Shown: positions 21,208-30,108 of the stretch, piece by piece
Position numbering within the stretch: the first letter of the stretch is position 1
Layout: every line of letters starts with the position of its first letter
Origin: JAVZGQ01 sp039000685
Lineage (GTDB): Archaea; Aenigmatarchaeota; Aenigmatarchaeia; CG10238-14; SCSR01
Direction: 5' to 3'
Length of the DNA stretch: 31,460 nt
NCBI GenBank assembly: GCA_039000685.1
Contig: JAWBNW010000004.1
Location: forward strand, 1 to 31,460
The notes under the pieces: model-generated
What the model was told of the DNA's origin: nothing
What the model saw: the letters and a program-made list of their open reading frames with translations, nothing else
The model's database searches: none
Position numbers and translations under genes: made by a program

Positions 21208-22485
21208 TTATTTCGCTTTTACTACATCCAAGCAAATCCCTGCAGCTACAGTCATCCCCATGTCTCTTATAGCAAACCTTGCAAGCTCTGGGAAATCAGA
21301 TTGTTTCTCTATCACCATCGGCTTGGTAGGAACAACCCTGATCTTTGCCGCATCCCCAGTTTTAATGAAATCTGGGTGCTCTTGAACTACAGCTCCAGTT
21401 CTTGGGTCAATCTTCGCGATTATCTCTTCTATCCTACAAGCAACGCTTGCAGTGTGGCAGTGGAAAACTGGCGTGTATCCTACTGTGATAACACTTGGAT
21501 GTTGCAAAACAATTATTTGTGCAGTAAATTCTTTAGCAACTGTTGGCGGATTGTCTGGATGCCCCGCCACATCCCCTCTTCTGATCTGCTCTTTTGAAAC
21601 ACCACGAACATTGAAACCAACATTATCACCAGGCTTGGCTTCTGGAATCTGTTTGTGGAAAATCTCTATCGATTTTACTTCTCCCTTCACTCCAGCAGGC
21701 TCAAACACTAGAATATCATTAACCCTGAGAACACCAGTCTCAACTCTTCCCACAGGAACTGTTCCAACTCCGGTGATTGAATAGACATCTTGAATAGGCA
21801 GTCTCAACGGCTTTCCCGTCGGCTTCTCAGGTTCTTTTATCACGGCGTCCAAAGTCTCCACAAGAGTCCCACCCTTATACCAAGGCATCTTGTCAGACTT
21901 TTTAACAACGTTATCGCCTTGGTAGGCAGAAACTGGAACAAAAGGAATTTCTTCAACCTTGTAGCCAATCATCTTGAAAAGCTTTATTGCTTCTTCCTTA
22001 ACTTCATTGAACCTCTTTTCATCATAATTGACAGTATCCATCTTGTTTATTGCCGCGATTATCTGTGAAATCCCAAGAACTCTCAAGAGCCAAGCATGTT
22101 CTTTTGTCTGCTCTTGTACACCTTCTCCTGTCTTGGCAGAAATAACAAATATGGCAGCATCAGCTTGACTTGCTCCAGTTATCATGTTCTTGACGAAATC
22201 CCTATGTCCAGGACAGTCTATGATTGTGAAGAACCACTTCTGTGTCTCGAATGGCCTGTGCATGATGTCAATTGTAAGACCTCTCTCCCTCTCTTCCTTC
22301 ACACTGTCCATGACAAAAGCAAACTCGAAAGTCTCCCTCTTCAGTTCAGTTGCCAATTCTTTAAGTTTCCTCATCTCTTCTTCTCTGATAGCTCCACTGT
22401 CATACAGCAATCTGCCTATCAAAGTTGATTTTCCCGCGTCAACATGTCCAGCAGTCATCAAGTTGATATTTGGTTTTGCAGGCAT
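21208..22485 (-). CDS. tuf: translation elongation factor EF-1A
   Basis: GTPase that brings aminoacyl-tRNA to the ribosome; archaeal paralogues also serve termination and rescue. 425 aa with G1 GHVDAGKST (13-21), G3 DCPGHRDF, G4 NKMD, and domain 2/3 segments VGTVPVGRVETGVLRVND and GFNVRGVSKEQIRRGDV. The ATG at 22485 has an excellent GAAGGAG ribosome site, and a TATA-like box lies at 22517-22528 in the gap after EF-2, so it can be transcribed separately. Confidence 0.97.
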   Translation of the reverse strand: MPAKPNINLMTAGHVDAGKSTLIGRLLYDSGAIREEEMRKLKELATELKRETFEFAFVMDSVKEERERGLTIDIMHRPFETQKWFFTIIDCPGHRDFVKNMITGASQADAAIFVISAKTGEGVQEQTKEHAWLLRVLGISQIIAAINKMDTVNYDEKRFNEVKEEAIKLFKMIGYKVEEIPFVPVSAYQGDNVVKKSDKMPWYKGGTLVETLDAVIKEPEKPTGKPLRLPIQDVYSITGVGTVPVGRVETGVLRVNDILVFEPAGVKGEVKSIEIFHKQIPEAKPGDNVGFNVRGVSKEQIRRGDVAGHPDNPPTVAKEFTAQIIVLQHPSVITVGYTPVFHCHTASVACRIEEIIAKIDPRTGAVVQEHPDFIKTGDAAKIRVVPTKPMVIEKQSDFPELARFAIRDMGMTVAAGICLDVVKAK

Positions 22486-22514
22486 TCACATCTCCTTCTA
22501 ATCTTATTTAGCAT

Positions 22515-22528
22515 CAATATTTAAATAT
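22515..22528 (-). promoter_or_regulatory. TATA box between EF-2 and EF-1A
   Basis: ATATTTAAATATTG on the minus strand, about 35-40 nt before the EF-1A ATG. A start near 22497 would leave a short leader with the GAAGGAG site. Indicates an internal promoter boosting EF-1A. Confidence 0.45.
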
Positions 22529-22530
22529 AT

Positions 22531-24723
22531 TTATGTTTCTGGTTTTGGCACTTGTTCAGTAAGACCCTTTCTCTTCCTTATCCCGATGATGACACTCTCC
22601 CTCAAGTCTGAAGGAAGCTTCTCGAAAACAGTTTCAACCAAGCTGTAGAATCCTCTGCCAGAAGTGGCAGACTTCAAGCTTGCATCAAAACCAAACATGT
22701 CGCTCACAGGCATTTTTGCCATGACGATACTGGCTCCCCTTTCTTCTCTCATGTCAAGTATTTGCCCCCTTCTATTTTCAACCTCTCTTATCACCTCACC
22801 AAGCAACTCAGAAGGAATGTCTATTCTTATTATCTGCTTAGGCTCGAGTAGAGTTGGATCAGAGTGGAGAATTCCTTCTCTTACAGCATGTCTGACTGCA
22901 GGAATAATTTGTCCAGGACCACGGTGGACAGGATCTTCATGCAGTTCAGCATCTACAAGTTTTACTTTAACCTTCGTACAGGGCTCCCTTGCCAAAGGAC
23001 CTTCATCCATCACGTTTCTGAAAGCTTCTTTAACCATCTCTATTACTTCATTCATGAACTGAATCCCTTTAGTCATGTCCACCAAAACATTCTTGTTATG
23101 AATAACAATTATGTTCTTAGCCTCGTCGTAATCCATCCCAAAATTAGAAATTTTCTTGAACATTTCCGTATGTTTTCCCTTGAACTCTTCTTCACTTGGA
23201 ATCTCTCCTTCAAGCATAGCCTTGTAAACACCATCTTCCAACGGCTCGACAACTATGAAGAAGCGATTGTGTTTGTTTGGAGACTTGCCTTCAATCTCAG
23301 GAGACTTGCTGAAAACAGTTTCCCTGTAAACAACTATAGGTTTGCTCATCTCAACATCAATTCCCATTTCTTTCAACTTGTTCTCAACTTTTGCTTCAAG
23401 GTGAAGCTCACCAAGACCAGACACAAGATATTCACCAGTTTCCTGATTTATTTTCACTTGCAAGACAGCATCTTCCCTTCCTATTCTCTTCAAAGCATCA
23501 ACGAGCTTCGGAAGATCCATGGCATTCTTTGGTTCTATCGCCTTTGTCACAACAGGTTCGAACAAATGTCTTATCTCTTCGAAAGGTTCGATAACTGAAT
23601 CTAGATCACAAACAGTCTCGCCGGTGAAAGCATCAGGTATTCCAACAATTGCTGCTATGTTCCCAGCCGTCACTTCTTCCACTGGAATCCTCAAAATTCC
23701 TTTATAAATTGCAACTTGTTGGATTTTCTCTTGTTTGTGCTGTCCTATCAAGTAGACATCTTTGCCCTTGAAAACTTTTCCAGAAAAAATTCTAGCAGTT
23801 GCGACAAAACCAACATGGGGATCAGGAACAACTTTTGTGACGATTGCAGCAAGTTTTCCATTAGCATCACAAGCTAACATTTGTTTACCAATCTCTGAGT
23901 TCAAATCCCCCTTCCAAATTTTTTGAAGTCTATACTTTTGAGCTTCTAAAGGATTTGGCAGATGTTTTATTATCATATCAAGGACGACTTGATGCAGAGG
24001 GGCCTTCTTTGCAAGCTCATCTTCCCTTCCTTGCAAAGTCAGATCAATTATATCTTTGAAGGTTATTCCAGTTTTTTGCATGTATGGGATGGAAATCGCC
24101 CATCTCTTGTAAGCAGAGCCAAAAGCCACACTACCATCGGCAACATTCACGAGCCACTTGTCTTTGAATTCTGGTGGGGCATATTTTTGAATCAAGATGT
24201 TGACATCACGAATAATTTCTTCAAACTTTTGTCTCATCTGTTCTGGAGAAAGTTTGAGCTCTTTTATCAACCTGTCAGTTTTATTGACAAAAAGAACAGG
24301 CTTGACATATTCTCTTAGAGCCTGTCTGAAAACAGTTTCTGTTTGTGGCATTATCGATTCCACGGCATCTATTAAAACAATTGTTCCATCTACTGCTCTC
24401 ATTGCTCTGGTAACATCACCACCAAAATCAACATGACCAGGAGTGTCGACTAAATTGATCAAGAAATCTTTCCCATCATATTCATGGACCATGCTGACAT
24501 TTGCACCATAAATAGTGAGTTGTCTTTTCCTTTCTTGTTCATCAAACCAAGTGTACATGACTTTTCCAGCCATCTCTTCTGCAAGCATTCCAGCACCGGC
24601 CATCAAGTTGTCAGTCAAAGTTGTTTTCCCATGATGAACATGGGAAGAAGTAGCAACATTTCTAATCCTAATCGGATCTTTCATGGTTTCCTTAATTCTT
24701 TCAATCATTTCTTTTTTGGCCAA
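22531..24723 (-). CDS. fusA: translation elongation factor EF-2 (TTG start)
   Basis: Translocation GTPase, 730 aa. G3 DTPGH is at 93-97 and G4 NKTD at 147-150. H600 in HRGPGQ is the residue modified to diphthamide in archaea and eukaryotes. Two GTP-site features are unusual: the P-loop reads SHVHHGKT (27-34), with His at position 30 where translational GTPases have Asp, and switch I reads RQLTI (67-71) instead of RGITI. The start is TTG (24723), with AGGTGAG a few nucleotides upstream. It follows uS7 by 79 nt and precedes EF-1A. Confidence 0.96.
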   Translation of the reverse strand: MAKKEMIERIKETMKDPIRIRNVATSSHVHHGKTTLTDNLMAGAGMLAEEMAGKVMYTWFDEQERKRQLTIYGANVSMVHEYDGKDFLINLVDTPGHVDFGGDVTRAMRAVDGTIVLIDAVESIMPQTETVFRQALREYVKPVLFVNKTDRLIKELKLSPEQMRQKFEEIIRDVNILIQKYAPPEFKDKWLVNVADGSVAFGSAYKRWAISIPYMQKTGITFKDIIDLTLQGREDELAKKAPLHQVVLDMIIKHLPNPLEAQKYRLQKIWKGDLNSEIGKQMLACDANGKLAAIVTKVVPDPHVGFVATARIFSGKVFKGKDVYLIGQHKQEKIQQVAIYKGILRIPVEEVTAGNIAAIVGIPDAFTGETVCDLDSVIEPFEEIRHLFEPVVTKAIEPKNAMDLPKLVDALKRIGREDAVLQVKINQETGEYLVSGLGELHLEAKVENKLKEMGIDVEMSKPIVVYRETVFSKSPEIEGKSPNKHNRFFIVVEPLEDGVYKAMLEGEIPSEEEFKGKHTEMFKKISNFGMDYDEAKNIIVIHNKNVLVDMTKGIQFMNEVIEMVKEAFRNVMDEGPLAREPCTKVKVKLVDAELHEDPVHRGPGQIIPAVRHAVREGILHSDPTLLEPKQIIRIDIPSELLGEVIREVENRRGQILDMREERGASIVMAKMPVSDMFGFDASLKSATSGRGFYSLVETVFEKLPSDLRESVIIGIRKRKGLTEQVPKPET

Positions 24724-24802
24724 TTTCTCACCTTTTAATTTTGTATTTCTAAAATTTTGAATCTAACATATTTATTTTTGATTAAATCATCTTCAACAAG
24801 AA

Positions 24803-25405
24803 CTATCTTGCACCTTCAGCCTCTCTTTCAACTCTTTCCCTCTCTTTCACGGCTTCAGACTTACTTGGATCATTGTTATAAGCACCGATAATTTCATCTG
24901 CTAAAGCATCTACCATAGAAGCCTTTTTGCCAAAAGACTTGCGATAAGCCGCTTGAACTATGTTTCTCAGAGCCAGATCAACTCTTCTTTGTGGGCTTGT
25001 TACAACAGCTCTTCTGACAATTATACCACCAAGCTGGTAAGCGGTGATTTCTTCTCTTAGAGCAGCGTTTTCTATTGCTCCAACCAAAACTGCTATAGGA
25101 TTTTTTCCAGTCTGCTTCTCTATTTTTTCAAAAACTTCCTTTACAATCTTGTAATGAGTTAAAGTTTTATCCACAGCCCTGCCTGAAGTTAGGACATGCT
25201 TCTTCCCTCTATGTCCAGGAACTCTGAGCTTACCAACCAATCTCTCCACTATATTCATCTTTGATTTATGAAATTGTTGTTGTGTATATTTACCACCAGT
25301 TTTTGGGATAACGACAGGCTGAAGGTTTATATATTTTTTTAAACCCAGATCATTAACTTCTATCCCCTCAACAGACCACTTGCCAAATATTTTAATTTCA
25401 CCCAT
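24803..25405 (-). CDS. rpsG: 30S ribosomal protein uS7
   Basis: Head protein that organises the 3' domain of 16S rRNA. 200 aa from the ATG at 25405 (MGEIKIFGKWSVEGI), preceded by AAGGTAAT; a longer frame from 25450 would overlap uS12 and adds residues foreign to the family. Diagnostic segments are KMNIVERLVGKLRVPGHRGKKH, ENAALREEITAYQLGGIIVRRAV and the C-terminal DEIIGAYNNDPSKSEAVKERE. It belongs to the NusA-uS12-uS7 run. Confidence 0.96.
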   Translation of the reverse strand: MGEIKIFGKWSVEGIEVNDLGLKKYINLQPVVIPKTGGKYTQQQFHKSKMNIVERLVGKLRVPGHRGKKHVLTSGRAVDKTLTHYKIVKEVFEKIEKQTGKNPIAVLVGAIENAALREEITAYQLGGIIVRRAVVTSPQRRVDLALRNIVQAAYRKSFGKKASMVDALADEIIGAYNNDPSKSEAVKERERVEREAEGAR

Positions 25406-25409
25406 AATA

Positions 25410-25832
25410 TTACCTTGCAGGTTTTTGTTTCTTTCCAGAGAGAATTTCACTCAAAGCAACACCATTTACCGCAACAACTTTGTACTTGATTCCCCACATC
25501 GTCCCCTTTGGTCCCCCCTGGGCCCCACCTATGCTTTCGATCAAAACTTCGTCATGTTCATTTATGATGTCTATTGCACCTTCACCAGGAACGTGAGCTG
25601 TAACTTGGACATTGTTCTTTATCAATTGTACTCTAACTGCCTTTATTAGACCAGAAGCTGGTTTTCTCTGTTCTACTCCACGTTTTTCGATAACTATCCC
25701 CTTTGCTTGGGGAGCTCCCTCGAGTGGGTCTTTTTTCCACAGTTGCAATATCCTTCTCTTGTGATGAATATCTTTCCATCTGAACTTTTTTCTTACCTTC
25801 CTAAGTCTTCTTGCCGAAAATTCTCCAGGCAT
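25410..25832 (-). CDS. rpsL: 30S ribosomal protein uS12 with altered decoding loops
   Basis: Interface protein that monitors codon-anticodon pairing. 140 aa, with archaeal N-terminus (RRLRKVRKKFRWK) and C-terminus (GVALSEILSGKKQKPAR). The first decoding loop, normally PNSA followed by (L/I)RK, reads KPASGLIK (57-64). The second, normally GDxPG(V/I)R, reads GTMWGIK (110-116). Both loops are otherwise in place and the frame is intact, so this looks like real divergence rather than decay. ATG at 25832 has AAGGTGAG as ribosome site. It is 4 nt after the NusA-like gene. Confidence 0.94.
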   Translation of the reverse strand: MPGEFSARRLRKVRKKFRWKDIHHKRRILQLWKKDPLEGAPQAKGIVIEKRGVEQRKPASGLIKAVRVQLIKNNVQVTAHVPGEGAIDIINEHDEVLIESIGGAQGGPKGTMWGIKYKVVAVNGVALSEILSGKKQKPAR

Positions 25833-25836
25833 TTTC

Positions 25837-26253
25837 TCACCTTATTATCAAATCATCAACATTATGGCTTCTCTTAAGTAATTCTTTAATTATTTTTAAA
25901 TTTTTTCCTTCCCTACCTATGACTATAGGCCTATCTTGCTTTTCAACATTAACTTCAACTATCGTTTTATTCTCTTCGTTTATTATTTTCACATTGGTTG
26001 CCCTCGGTATGAGATTTTTTACAAAATTATTCAAATCACTTGAAAAACCAAAAAGTTTTATTGTTTTTTTCATCACATTTTCAGCATTTTTCACACTATT
26101 TCCATTCTTACCTATTGCCATACCAACATTTTTTTCATCTACCACAAGATAAACAGTATTTTCATCAATCAAACAATCTTTAACAGGAACACCTGTTAAA
26201 TTTTCAAACAATGTCATTAATCTTATGGTTTCTGTATCGAATTTTACCGTCAT
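25837..26253 (-). CDS. nusA: NusA-like KH-domain protein
   Basis: Archaeal NusA homologue of 138 aa with only the two KH domains; it lacks the N-terminal RNAP-binding and S1 domains of bacterial NusA. KH signatures are VDEKNVGMAIGKNGNSVKN at about 53-71 and DRPIVIGREGKNLKIIKELL at about 109-128. It lies 4 nt after eL30 and before uS12, the normal archaeal order after rpoA''. A role in transcription elongation or termination is inferred from family and position. Confidence 0.95.
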   Translation of the reverse strand: MTVKFDTETIRLMTLFENLTGVPVKDCLIDENTVYLVVDEKNVGMAIGKNGNSVKNAENVMKKTIKLFGFSSDLNNFVKNLIPRATNVKIINEENKTIVEVNVEKQDRPIVIGREGKNLKIIKELLKRSHNVDDLIIR

Positions 26254-26257
26254 CCAA

Positions 26258-26518
26258 TCACTTAATAACTAGCACACCCACTGGATAAGGTTTACCACAA
26301 AGCACCCCAAGATCTTTGCTACTGCCATTGAAAATTTCAATTTTCACACCAGCAATTTTTATCTCATGTTCAATTTCTTTCCTAATTTTTTCTGGAATGT
26401 TGTTTGCAACCACTACAAGCTTGGCATCATTTGTCCTTATGAATTTTTTACTCTCCCTGTATCCAAGAATTATTTTTCCAGACTTGTTTGCATTAATTAT
26501 TTCTTCTTCCAACTTCAT
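26258..26518 (-). CDS. rpl30e: 50S ribosomal protein eL30
   Basis: L7Ae-fold large-subunit protein, 86 aa. Segments SGKIILGYRESKKFIRTNDAKLVVVANNIP and GSSKDLGVLCGKPYPVGVLVI are the family pattern, including the GxxCGKP(Y/F) turn. The ATG at 26518 overlaps the rpoA'' stop by 4 nt (TGA at 26517-26515) and has GAAGGAGAGGAG upstream. Position between rpoA'' and nusA is standard for archaea. Confidence 0.95.
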   Translation of the reverse strand: MKLEEEIINANKSGKIILGYRESKKFIRTNDAKLVVVANNIPEKIRKEIEHEIKIAGVKIEIFNGSSKDLGVLCGKPYPVGVLVIK

Positions 26519-27648
26519 TTTTTCTCCTCTCCTTCAAACTTTGCGATTAATTCCAACATCCCTGTGCCGGAAGGAATAACCTGTCCTATCATGACATTTT
26601 CAAAAATTCCTTTGAATTCGTCAATTTCATTTCTAATTGATGCTCTGACCAAATGTTTGACAGTTTCTTCGAAAGCTGCTCTTGAGAGAATAGAGGTCTG
26701 AGCCCCAGCAACACCATATCTTCCTATGGATTGAATTCTACCATTAGAAGTCATAATATCTCCAACAAGAATGATGTGTCTTATATCAACATTTAATCCC
26801 TGCTCTTGTAAAGTTTTCACCGCCTCTCTAATTATGACATTTCTGGCAGCTTCTATTCCCAAGACTTTGAAAGTTTCATGAATATCATTTGTTATGGTTC
26901 TAGTTTCGTCTACTTCATCGATCTTCAAAACTTCCTCAAGGTTTGACCCCAAAGTGTTTATGATCCAATCTTCACCTTCTCTCCTGACAATAGCATTTTT
27001 TATCCCTCTTATACCTTCAAAATGAAGGTTCAATATTTTTTCTCTCAAAGCTTGAAGACTCTTGACATCAGCTTCATCCTTTGGTGAAACAACGATGCTT
27101 TTTGATTTTTCTTTTATTTTGGTTTCTGGAATATTTTCTTTTATTGTTTTGACTATTTTGCCTAATTTTCTTAGATCGTGTGGTTCTATCTCGATGTTGT
27201 TTTCACTCAAATTAATAGAAACTTCTTTCACAACATCAGAAACTTTTTTCTCAATTATAATTTCAGCAAACTCTCTCGATTTATCTTTATTATTGAATTC
27301 TTTTTTGAGATAAATTTCCATCACAGGTGTTTCTAATTCCCTCTTTGCATCAAAAATCTCAACTAATCTCGGCAACCCATAAGTAACTTTAATTCCAGCC
27401 GAGCCTGCAAAGTGATAAGTACGCATGGTCATTTGGGTAGCCGGTTCAGATATACTTTGAGCAGCAATAATTCCAACAGCTTCGCCAGGCTCGAACATAG
27501 ATTTAAGGTAAAGTTTTTTCACCTTCTCAAGAAGTTTGTTTTTCTTCTCTTCACTTAGTTTCAGTTCTTTTGCTACTCTCTCCACTTCTTCTATTAAGGC
27601 TACCGGCAGTTCAATTTCAGATAATGGTTTCTGCGATTTTTCTGACAT
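26515..27648 (-). CDS. rpoA2: DNA-directed RNA polymerase subunit A''
   Basis: C-terminal part of the largest subunit, separate from A' as in most archaea. 377 aa. It contains the bridge-helix-adjacent/trigger-loop region: GEAVGIIAAQSISEPATQMTMRTYHFAG (about 57-84) holds the trigger-loop residues, and the jaw and cleft segments follow (GIEAARNVIIREAVKTLQEQGLNVDIRHIILVGDIMT and GVAGAQTSILSRAAFEETVKHL). The ATG at 27648 lies inside the end of rpoA', a 32-nt overlap. Confidence 0.97.
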   Translation of the reverse strand: MSEKSQKPLSEIELPVALIEEVERVAKELKLSEEKKNKLLEKVKKLYLKSMFEPGEAVGIIAAQSISEPATQMTMRTYHFAGSAGIKVTYGLPRLVEIFDAKRELETPVMEIYLKKEFNNKDKSREFAEIIIEKKVSDVVKEVSINLSENNIEIEPHDLRKLGKIVKTIKENIPETKIKEKSKSIVVSPKDEADVKSLQALREKILNLHFEGIRGIKNAIVRREGEDWIINTLGSNLEEVLKIDEVDETRTITNDIHETFKVLGIEAARNVIIREAVKTLQEQGLNVDIRHIILVGDIMTSNGRIQSIGRYGVAGAQTSILSRAAFEETVKHLVRASIRNEIDEFKGIFENVMIGQVIPSGTGMLELIAKFEGEEKK

Positions 27649-30106
27649 CTATTCCACTCCTTTCGACTTTCGATGGATCTAACCCATCTTCCCCAGGTGA
27701 AAATTGTATTATCTTGTTAGAACTATCTCTCACAGTCCCGTCATATTCGACTTTTAGGTCTTGAAGCGCGCCGACAAGTCTCCTTTCCATATAGCCAGAG
27801 TGCCTTGTCTTCAGAGACTTATCCATCAAAGATTCTCTACTATTCATTGCATCGAAGAAAAACTGAAATGGAGTCAAACCATTTTTGAATCCCCTGTCAA
27901 CAAACCCCTTTGCTTGTAAACTCATGTCTCCCTTCTTGAAGTGTGGGAAAATCCTTTCATGATAACCCCTTTCCATTCTCTCTCCCATTATAGTTTCTTG
28001 TCCTATAAGCGCGGCAGTTTGGACAAAATTGACTATACTACCTCTTGCCCCACTCTTTGCCATATGAATCACAGAAGTGTCTTTCACATACTTTACTAAA
28101 ATTTCTTCCACTTCATTCAAGGCTTTATTCAATCTTCTCTTTATCAAAGTCTCCAAACTTTCTTTTGGCGTTCTCCCTATCAAAAGTTTGAGTTCACCCT
28201 TTTCAAATTCTTTAATCATTTCATCCACATCTTTCTTCACATTCTTAAGAGCAAGGTCTATTTCTTCTTTCGCTTCCTTTGGCAAATCTAGTTCAGACAC
28301 ACTAACAGAAAAACCATATTTTGTCACATATTCAAGAGAAAGTTTGATTATCTTGAACAAAAAGTTGCTTACAAACTCAGTCCCATATTCTTTCTCCAAT
28401 TTGTCAATTATTTTTCCATCTTCATCTCCAAGAGCAGCTTTATCAATCACCCCAGAAATAAGTTTCCCATCCCTTATTATGACCATATCTCCTGATTTTG
28501 CCTTGTGTTGAATCGAGAAATCTTTTGGCAAAAATAAACTAAATATTTCTTTTCCAGTCATGGTTTGTTTATCAGGTATTTCTATATCAGGATCAACCTT
28601 TCTTATCAAATCAACAAATTCTTCTCTTTCAAATTTTCTATCATCTTTTGTCAAGAGATAAATGCCAGATATGCAATCTTTTGTTGCACCGATAATTGGG
28701 CCTGAAAATCTTGGACTTCTTATATGTTTGTGAACACTCATCAAACAAAGTGCTTCCGTTTGTGCTTCTTCCGTTTGTGGTATGTGCAGATTCATCTCAT
28801 CTCCATCAAAATCAGCATTGTAAGGCGGGCAAACAGCAGTGTTTAACCTAAAAGTTTTGAAAGGCATTACCCTAACTTTGTGTGCCATCATGCTCATTCT
28901 GTGTAAGCTTGGTTGTCTGTTGAAAAGTGAGATGTCATCATCTTTTATGTGTCTTTCAACTATGTAGCCTGGAGCAAGTTCTTTTGCAATTTCTTCTTTA
29001 TTAGTTTCAGTAATTTTTTTTCTTCTCCCATCAGGTCTTATCACATAGTTTGCACCTGGCCAAACTTCACTTCCATTCATGACAATTTTTCTCATCTCTT
29101 CCAAGTTCTTTTCATTCACCCTTACAGGAACTGTTAATTCTTTGGCAACAATTTCAGGAATACCTACTTCATCAAGACCAATCAGGGGATCCGGACTTAT
29201 CACAGTTCTTGCAGAAAAATTCACTCTTTTCCCAGCAAGATTTCCCCTGAATCTTCCTTCTTTCGTCTTCAGTCTTTGGGAAAGTGTTTTCAAAACCCTA
29301 CCAGATCTATGTCTTGCTGGTGGAACACCAGAAAGCTCATTGTCAAAATAAGTGCTTATGTGATATTGAAGAAGCTCCCAAAGATCTTCTATGATAAAAT
29401 CAGGGGCACCAAGATCTATGTTTTCTTTTAGTCTTTCATTTATTCTTACAATGTCAACAAGCTTATGAGTTAAATCATCCTCAGATCTTTCACCAGTTTC
29501 TAGGGTGATGGAGGGTCTTACAGTCACTGGTGGTATGGGCAAGACCGTGAGCACAAGCCACTCTGGTCTCATGTTTTTAAATCCCATGACATTAAGATCT
29601 TCTGTAGGCATTTTTTCCAACCTTTCTCTTATTTTTATTGGGTTTAACATCTCGTTGTCTTCAACAAAAGTGTACGGCTTGATGAACTTCAACTTTCCTT
29701 GTGTTGCCCCACAATAAGGACATTTCTTCTTCACCATCTTCACAAGCTCTTTGAAAGGAAGCTTTTCATTTTTTATTTTTTCAAGGTCTTTCTGGTCTAT
29801 CAAAATTCGGTTACATTTCTTGCAAAACATTTTCAGAAGAGTGAAAATGAATTTTGCATAGTGAACATGAACTATTGGTCTAGTCAATTCAAGCATTCCA
29901 AAATGGCCCTGGCATTCACCAACACTCCCACCACAAGTTCTGCATCTAACTCCAGGATCTACAACACCGAGCCTTGGATCCATCAACCCTCCCTCAATTG
30001 GGTATCCCTCTTGATCATAAAGCTCTGTTTTGGTAATCTTGGCCACACTCATCTTTTTTATCATTTCTGGGTTAATCAAACCAAATTCTATTCTTGCAAC
30101 TATCAT
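27617..30106 (-). CDS. rpoA1: DNA-directed RNA polymerase subunit A'
   Basis: N-terminal part of the largest subunit, 829 aa. Zinc sites: CRTCGGSVGECQGHFG near residue 55 and CKKCNR...CPYCGA near 95-135. The catalytic Mg-binding motif NADFDGD is at about 431-437, preceded by RQPSLHRMSMMAHKVRV. The clamp segment GNLAGKRVNFSARTVISPDP is complete. It ends just after the bridge-helix region and DLKVEYDGTVRDS. It starts 2 nt after the rpoB stop codon. Confidence 0.97.
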   Translation of the reverse strand: MIVARIEFGLINPEMIKKMSVAKITKTELYDQEGYPIEGGLMDPRLGVVDPGVRCRTCGGSVGECQGHFGMLELTRPIVHVHYAKFIFTLLKMFCKKCNRILIDQKDLEKIKNEKLPFKELVKMVKKKCPYCGATQGKLKFIKPYTFVEDNEMLNPIKIRERLEKMPTEDLNVMGFKNMRPEWLVLTVLPIPPVTVRPSITLETGERSEDDLTHKLVDIVRINERLKENIDLGAPDFIIEDLWELLQYHISTYFDNELSGVPPARHRSGRVLKTLSQRLKTKEGRFRGNLAGKRVNFSARTVISPDPLIGLDEVGIPEIVAKELTVPVRVNEKNLEEMRKIVMNGSEVWPGANYVIRPDGRRKKITETNKEEIAKELAPGYIVERHIKDDDISLFNRQPSLHRMSMMAHKVRVMPFKTFRLNTAVCPPYNADFDGDEMNLHIPQTEEAQTEALCLMSVHKHIRSPRFSGPIIGATKDCISGIYLLTKDDRKFEREEFVDLIRKVDPDIEIPDKQTMTGKEIFSLFLPKDFSIQHKAKSGDMVIIRDGKLISGVIDKAALGDEDGKIIDKLEKEYGTEFVSNFLFKIIKLSLEYVTKYGFSVSVSELDLPKEAKEEIDLALKNVKKDVDEMIKEFEKGELKLLIGRTPKESLETLIKRRLNKALNEVEEILVKYVKDTSVIHMAKSGARGSIVNFVQTAALIGQETIMGERMERGYHERIFPHFKKGDMSLQAKGFVDRGFKNGLTPFQFFFDAMNSRESLMDKSLKTRHSGYMERRLVGALQDLKVEYDGTVRDSSNKIIQFSPGEDGLDPSKVERSGIDVRKIAETII

Positions 30107-30108
30107 CT

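Noticed and set aside
22864..23598. Open frame of 244 codons on the plus strand
   Set aside because: It is an antisense shadow of EF-2, with composition unlike a real protein; EF-2 is certain on the other strand.
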